Below, piece by piece: positions 62,098 to 64,000 of a DNA stretch of 64,000 nucleotides. The notes under the pieces are model-generated. The model worked only from the letters and a program-made list of their open reading frames with translations, did not search any database and was not told the origin of the DNA. The stretch is from a virus: the IMG/VR virus record IMGVR_UViG_3300023106_000010, positions 22,911 through 86,910 of that record. One strand, given 5' to 3'. The position numbers and the translations under genes are program-made. The stretch's first letter is position 1, and every line of letters starts with the position of its first letter.

Positions 62098-63393
62098 ATG
62101 ACAGTAAGATTAACCGAAGAAGGAATGGTATTAGAGAATAGTTCACTACCTATCAATAGTAAGCGACTAGCACTCAACATAGAGATAAGTGATTCAGTCA
62201 AGAACAAGACTAGACGATGGAATGTAAGGAACAAGATAGCTATTCAAGTTGTATTAATGAACTTGATTGCTTGTAATGAGAAGAAACAAAGGTTGTTCTA
62301 CAGTAGGCAGAAGGATAGCCGACAGAAGTGGAAATACAATGTAAGAGGACTAAACGCTCTAGACATCATCAAAGCTATTGATGAACTGGAGCTAATGGGC
62401 TATGTATATAACTACATTGCAGATAGACAATACCTTTATAGCGAAGAGGATAAACTACCTTCTTGGGTGAAAGCTACAGATTCTCTTGTAAGTAAGTTCT
62501 GTACAGACGAAACAGACTGTCAGAAGGCTGAGAAAGCTTATATAGCTGCAAACTTGAACATTGAAGTAAGAGAGTTCAAAAGCAAGAAGAAAGTAGACTA
62601 TGTAATATCGGATGAGACAAGGGAAATAGAGCGTGTTGTCTTATTCTTGAACGATATGAATAGTAATCACCTATTCCTAACCAAAGATGGGGAAGTTATC
62701 GAGAACGTGTACACCCGCATATTCAATGAGAGTTTGAAATACGGTGGCAGGTTTTACCGTGCCGGAATCTTGAACATGCCGAACAAGGCTAACAAGGATC
62801 GATTACGAACGACAATTGACGGTGAATCCGTTTATGAGATAGACTTTGATTGCTTACACATTTCTATTCTTGCTGATGAGAGTGGTGTAGCTGACAAGTA
62901 CGAGGGAGACATTTATTACAAGGTGTTGGAGCCTGAGCAATACAGTTTAGCTAATCGTGCACTTGTGAAGCTTGCTGTAAATATCTGTCTCAATGCCACT
63001 TCGGTGACTTCGGCAGCCAAAGCGATCAATAAACAGATTGGTAAGTATCCTGAGAATACATTCTGCTTTACTTGCGGTTATGCTGTAATACGGCAGATCA
63101 AATTAAAATTACCTGACTTTGTACAAGCATTTTGCAATAAGAAGTCCACAGGTAAACGGCTTCAGAATATTGATAGCTGGATTGCTCATTATGTGGTTGA
63201 CGAGTTTATCAAGATTCAACAGCCAATTCTCATTATTCATGATTCGTTCATGGTGCAACGTAAGAACGCTGGTAAGCTTGTAGACGCAATGACAGCAGCA
63301 TACAAGAAAGTTGTTAAAGTAGACAAGATTGTAAGAATGAAAATGAACTGGGTTGAGAACGACGAAGTACAGGCCACAGATTGTTCTAAATGA
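62098..63393 (+). CDS. Divergent PolA/T7-RNAP-like polymerase palm protein
   Basis: 431 residues from the ATG at 62098 (AAGGA upstream). Residues 85-120 look like a winged helix (LDIIKAIDELELMGYVYNY). From residue 216 the motif order of the family A polymerase palm appears: GGRFY...NMP...R (TGR/NLQN-like), motif A EIDFDCLHISILADESG with D249, spaced as in Pol I DYSQIELRVLAHLSG; motif B R287-xxx-K291; motif C IIHDSFMV with H381-D382-S383, more like T7 RNA polymerase (HDSF) than Pol I (HDE). No exonuclease domain. Could make RNA or DNA; activity unknown. Confidence 0.7.
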   Translation: MTVRLTEEGMVLENSSLPINSKRLALNIEISDSVKNKTRRWNVRNKIAIQVVLMNLIACNEKKQRLFYSRQKDSRQKWKYNVRGLNALDIIKAIDELELMGYVYNYIADRQYLYSEEDKLPSWVKATDSLVSKFCTDETDCQKAEKAYIAANLNIEVREFKSKKKVDYVISDETREIERVVLFLNDMNSNHLFLTKDGEVIENVYTRIFNESLKYGGRFYRAGILNMPNKANKDRLRTTIDGESVYEIDFDCLHISILADESGVADKYEGDIYYKVLEPEQYSLANRALVKLAVNICLNATSVTSAAKAINKQIGKYPENTFCFTCGYAVIRQIKLKLPDFVQAFCNKKSTGKRLQNIDSWIAHYVVDEFIKIQQPILIIHDSFMVQRKNAGKLVDAMTAAYKKVVKVDKIVRMKMNWVENDEVQATDCSK

Positions 63394-63403
63394 AGGGGAA
63401 GAT

Positions 63404-63583
63404 ATGAAATACGAAGTGTTGGAGTTATTGCAACCAAACGATGAGTTAGACGACTTCGGGCGGGATATGGTGAAAACTAGATGTATTGCTAATAACGTGT
63501 TACGTGTTGTTTATGTGCAACATCCTATAGATAACCGTCTGATTGATGTAGGTTACACTTTCGATGTACCAACAAAGGAATAA
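63404..63583 (+). CDS. Small protein, unknown
   Basis: 59 residues from the ATG at 63404 (AAGGGGAAG upstream). Beta-rich (NVLRVVYVQHPIDNRLIDVGYTF). Directly after the polymerase-like gene. Confidence 0.7.
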   Translation: MKYEVLELLQPNDELDDFGRDMVKTRCIANNVLRVVYVQHPIDNRLIDVGYTFDVPTKE

Positions 63584-63585
63584 CT

Positions 63586-63822
63586 ATGAACATTGAACTA
63601 ACAGACGACCAACAATATGATGTTTGCAAAGCTGTTCTCATTGCAGACTACAAGCGGACACTAACACAAAACGAATGCCAGCCAGATGAACTAGAGCAGC
63701 GTATACGAGCTTTCCATACATTGTTTGGGTACTATCTCACCACCAAGGAACAAACAGCGCTTAGCGAGTGGCGTTGGCAACAGATTGAAATTGTTGTTGA
63801 CAAGATTCCTAAAGTAGCATAA
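63586..63822 (+). CDS. Small helical protein, unknown
   Basis: 78 residues, ATG after AAAGGAAT. LTDDQQYDVCKAVLIADYKRTL is a helical start seen in other phage early proteins. Unknown. Confidence 0.7.
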   Translation: MNIELTDDQQYDVCKAVLIADYKRTLTQNECQPDELEQRIRAFHTLFGYYLTTKEQTALSEWRWQQIEIVVDKIPKVA

Positions 63823-63857
63823 CCTACGTATATCAACCTAACCTTAAAGGAACAATC

Positions 63858-64000
63858 ATGAAACTCTCAGAAGCAATCGACCGTATCAACAAAGACGACA
63901 TTGACTCGTGTTATGATATAGAAGTATTTAATAGTGCTTTAGGTATGAACTGTTATGCTTATGACAGCATTATTAAAGAAAGTCTTAAGTATGCATTCCT
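63858..64000 (+). CDS. Partial gene at window end
   Basis: ATG after AAAGGA; 47 codons visible (KLSEAIDRINKDDIDSCYD), running off the window. Not identified. Confidence 0.6.
   Translation, partial: MKLSEAIDRINKDDIDSCYDIEVFNSALGMNCYAYDSIIKESLKYAF

Noticed and set aside
1-64000. CRISPR array, integrase/attachment site or insertion sequence
   Set aside because: No regularly spaced repeats, no recombinase or transposase motif seen on either strand.

Overview
The window is one contiguous piece of a large tailed double-stranded DNA phage (Caudoviricetes). The long tape measure gene with a slippery tail-chaperone pair upstream points to a long-tailed, most likely siphovirus-type virion. The overlapping Rz/Rz1 spanin pair means a Gram-negative host. 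Consensus sigma70-type promoters and three sites of the CTGT-N8-ACAG LexA type fit a gamma- or betaproteobacterial host. I cannot name the phage or host. The sequence is AT-rich by eye and extremely gene-dense, with many start/stop overlaps of the ATGA or TGATG type.

Layout. (1) 1-13.4 kb, plus strand, late genes: end of a tail tube-like protein, terminator, tail assembly chaperone with a probable -1 frameshift product, an inserted GIY-YIG homing-type gene, the 2072-residue tape measure protein, a large tail/fibre protein, then a lysis cassette (two membrane proteins, GH24 lysozyme, holin-like protein, Rz, Rz1). (2) 13.4-45.8 kb, minus strand: class I ribonucleotide reductase (nrdA/nrdB), a MazG-like and a MazZ-like (DUF5664) nucleotide pyrophosphohydrolase, metallophosphoesterase, HNH nuclease, 5'-3' exonuclease, nucleotidyltransferase-like proteins, an SSB-like protein, tRNA-Arg(UCU), family B DNA polymerase, TOPRIM/RecA-like primase-helicase, ATP-dependent DNA ligase, 2OG-Fe(II) oxygenase, ThyX, a secreted SleB-like hydrolase and many small proteins. 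The block ends with a divergently placed SGNH-hydrolase (spike-like) gene at 44.2-45.7 kb. (3) 45.9-64 kb, plus strand: about 45 mostly tiny early-type genes in short operons, each behind a near-consensus promoter, and a 431-residue protein with the motif layout of a family A DNA polymerase / T7-type RNA polymerase palm.

How the parts work together. The minus-strand block is a nearly complete replication and nucleotide-supply system: RNR and ThyX make dNTPs, pyrophosphohydrolases filter them, helicase, polymerase B, SSB, exonuclease and ligase replicate DNA. At least seven free-standing homing-type nuclease genes (GIY-YIG, HNH, AP2/HNH-like) are scattered through all regions.

Most notable signals: (a) the PolA/RNAP-like protein at 62.1-63.4 kb in a phage that already encodes a family B polymerase; (b) three LexA-type operators placed 1-2 bases upstream of the -35 of three promoters, all serving homing-nuclease operons, one of which runs into the DNA polymerase gene; (c) a tandem set of four small proteins that all end in an aromatic/serine-rich tail with C-terminal cysteine (W..SS..C); (d) a family of promoters with a conserved GTTCTNAGAAC-like spacer; (e) paralogous small-gene sets. 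Function was read from motifs only; no searches were run.
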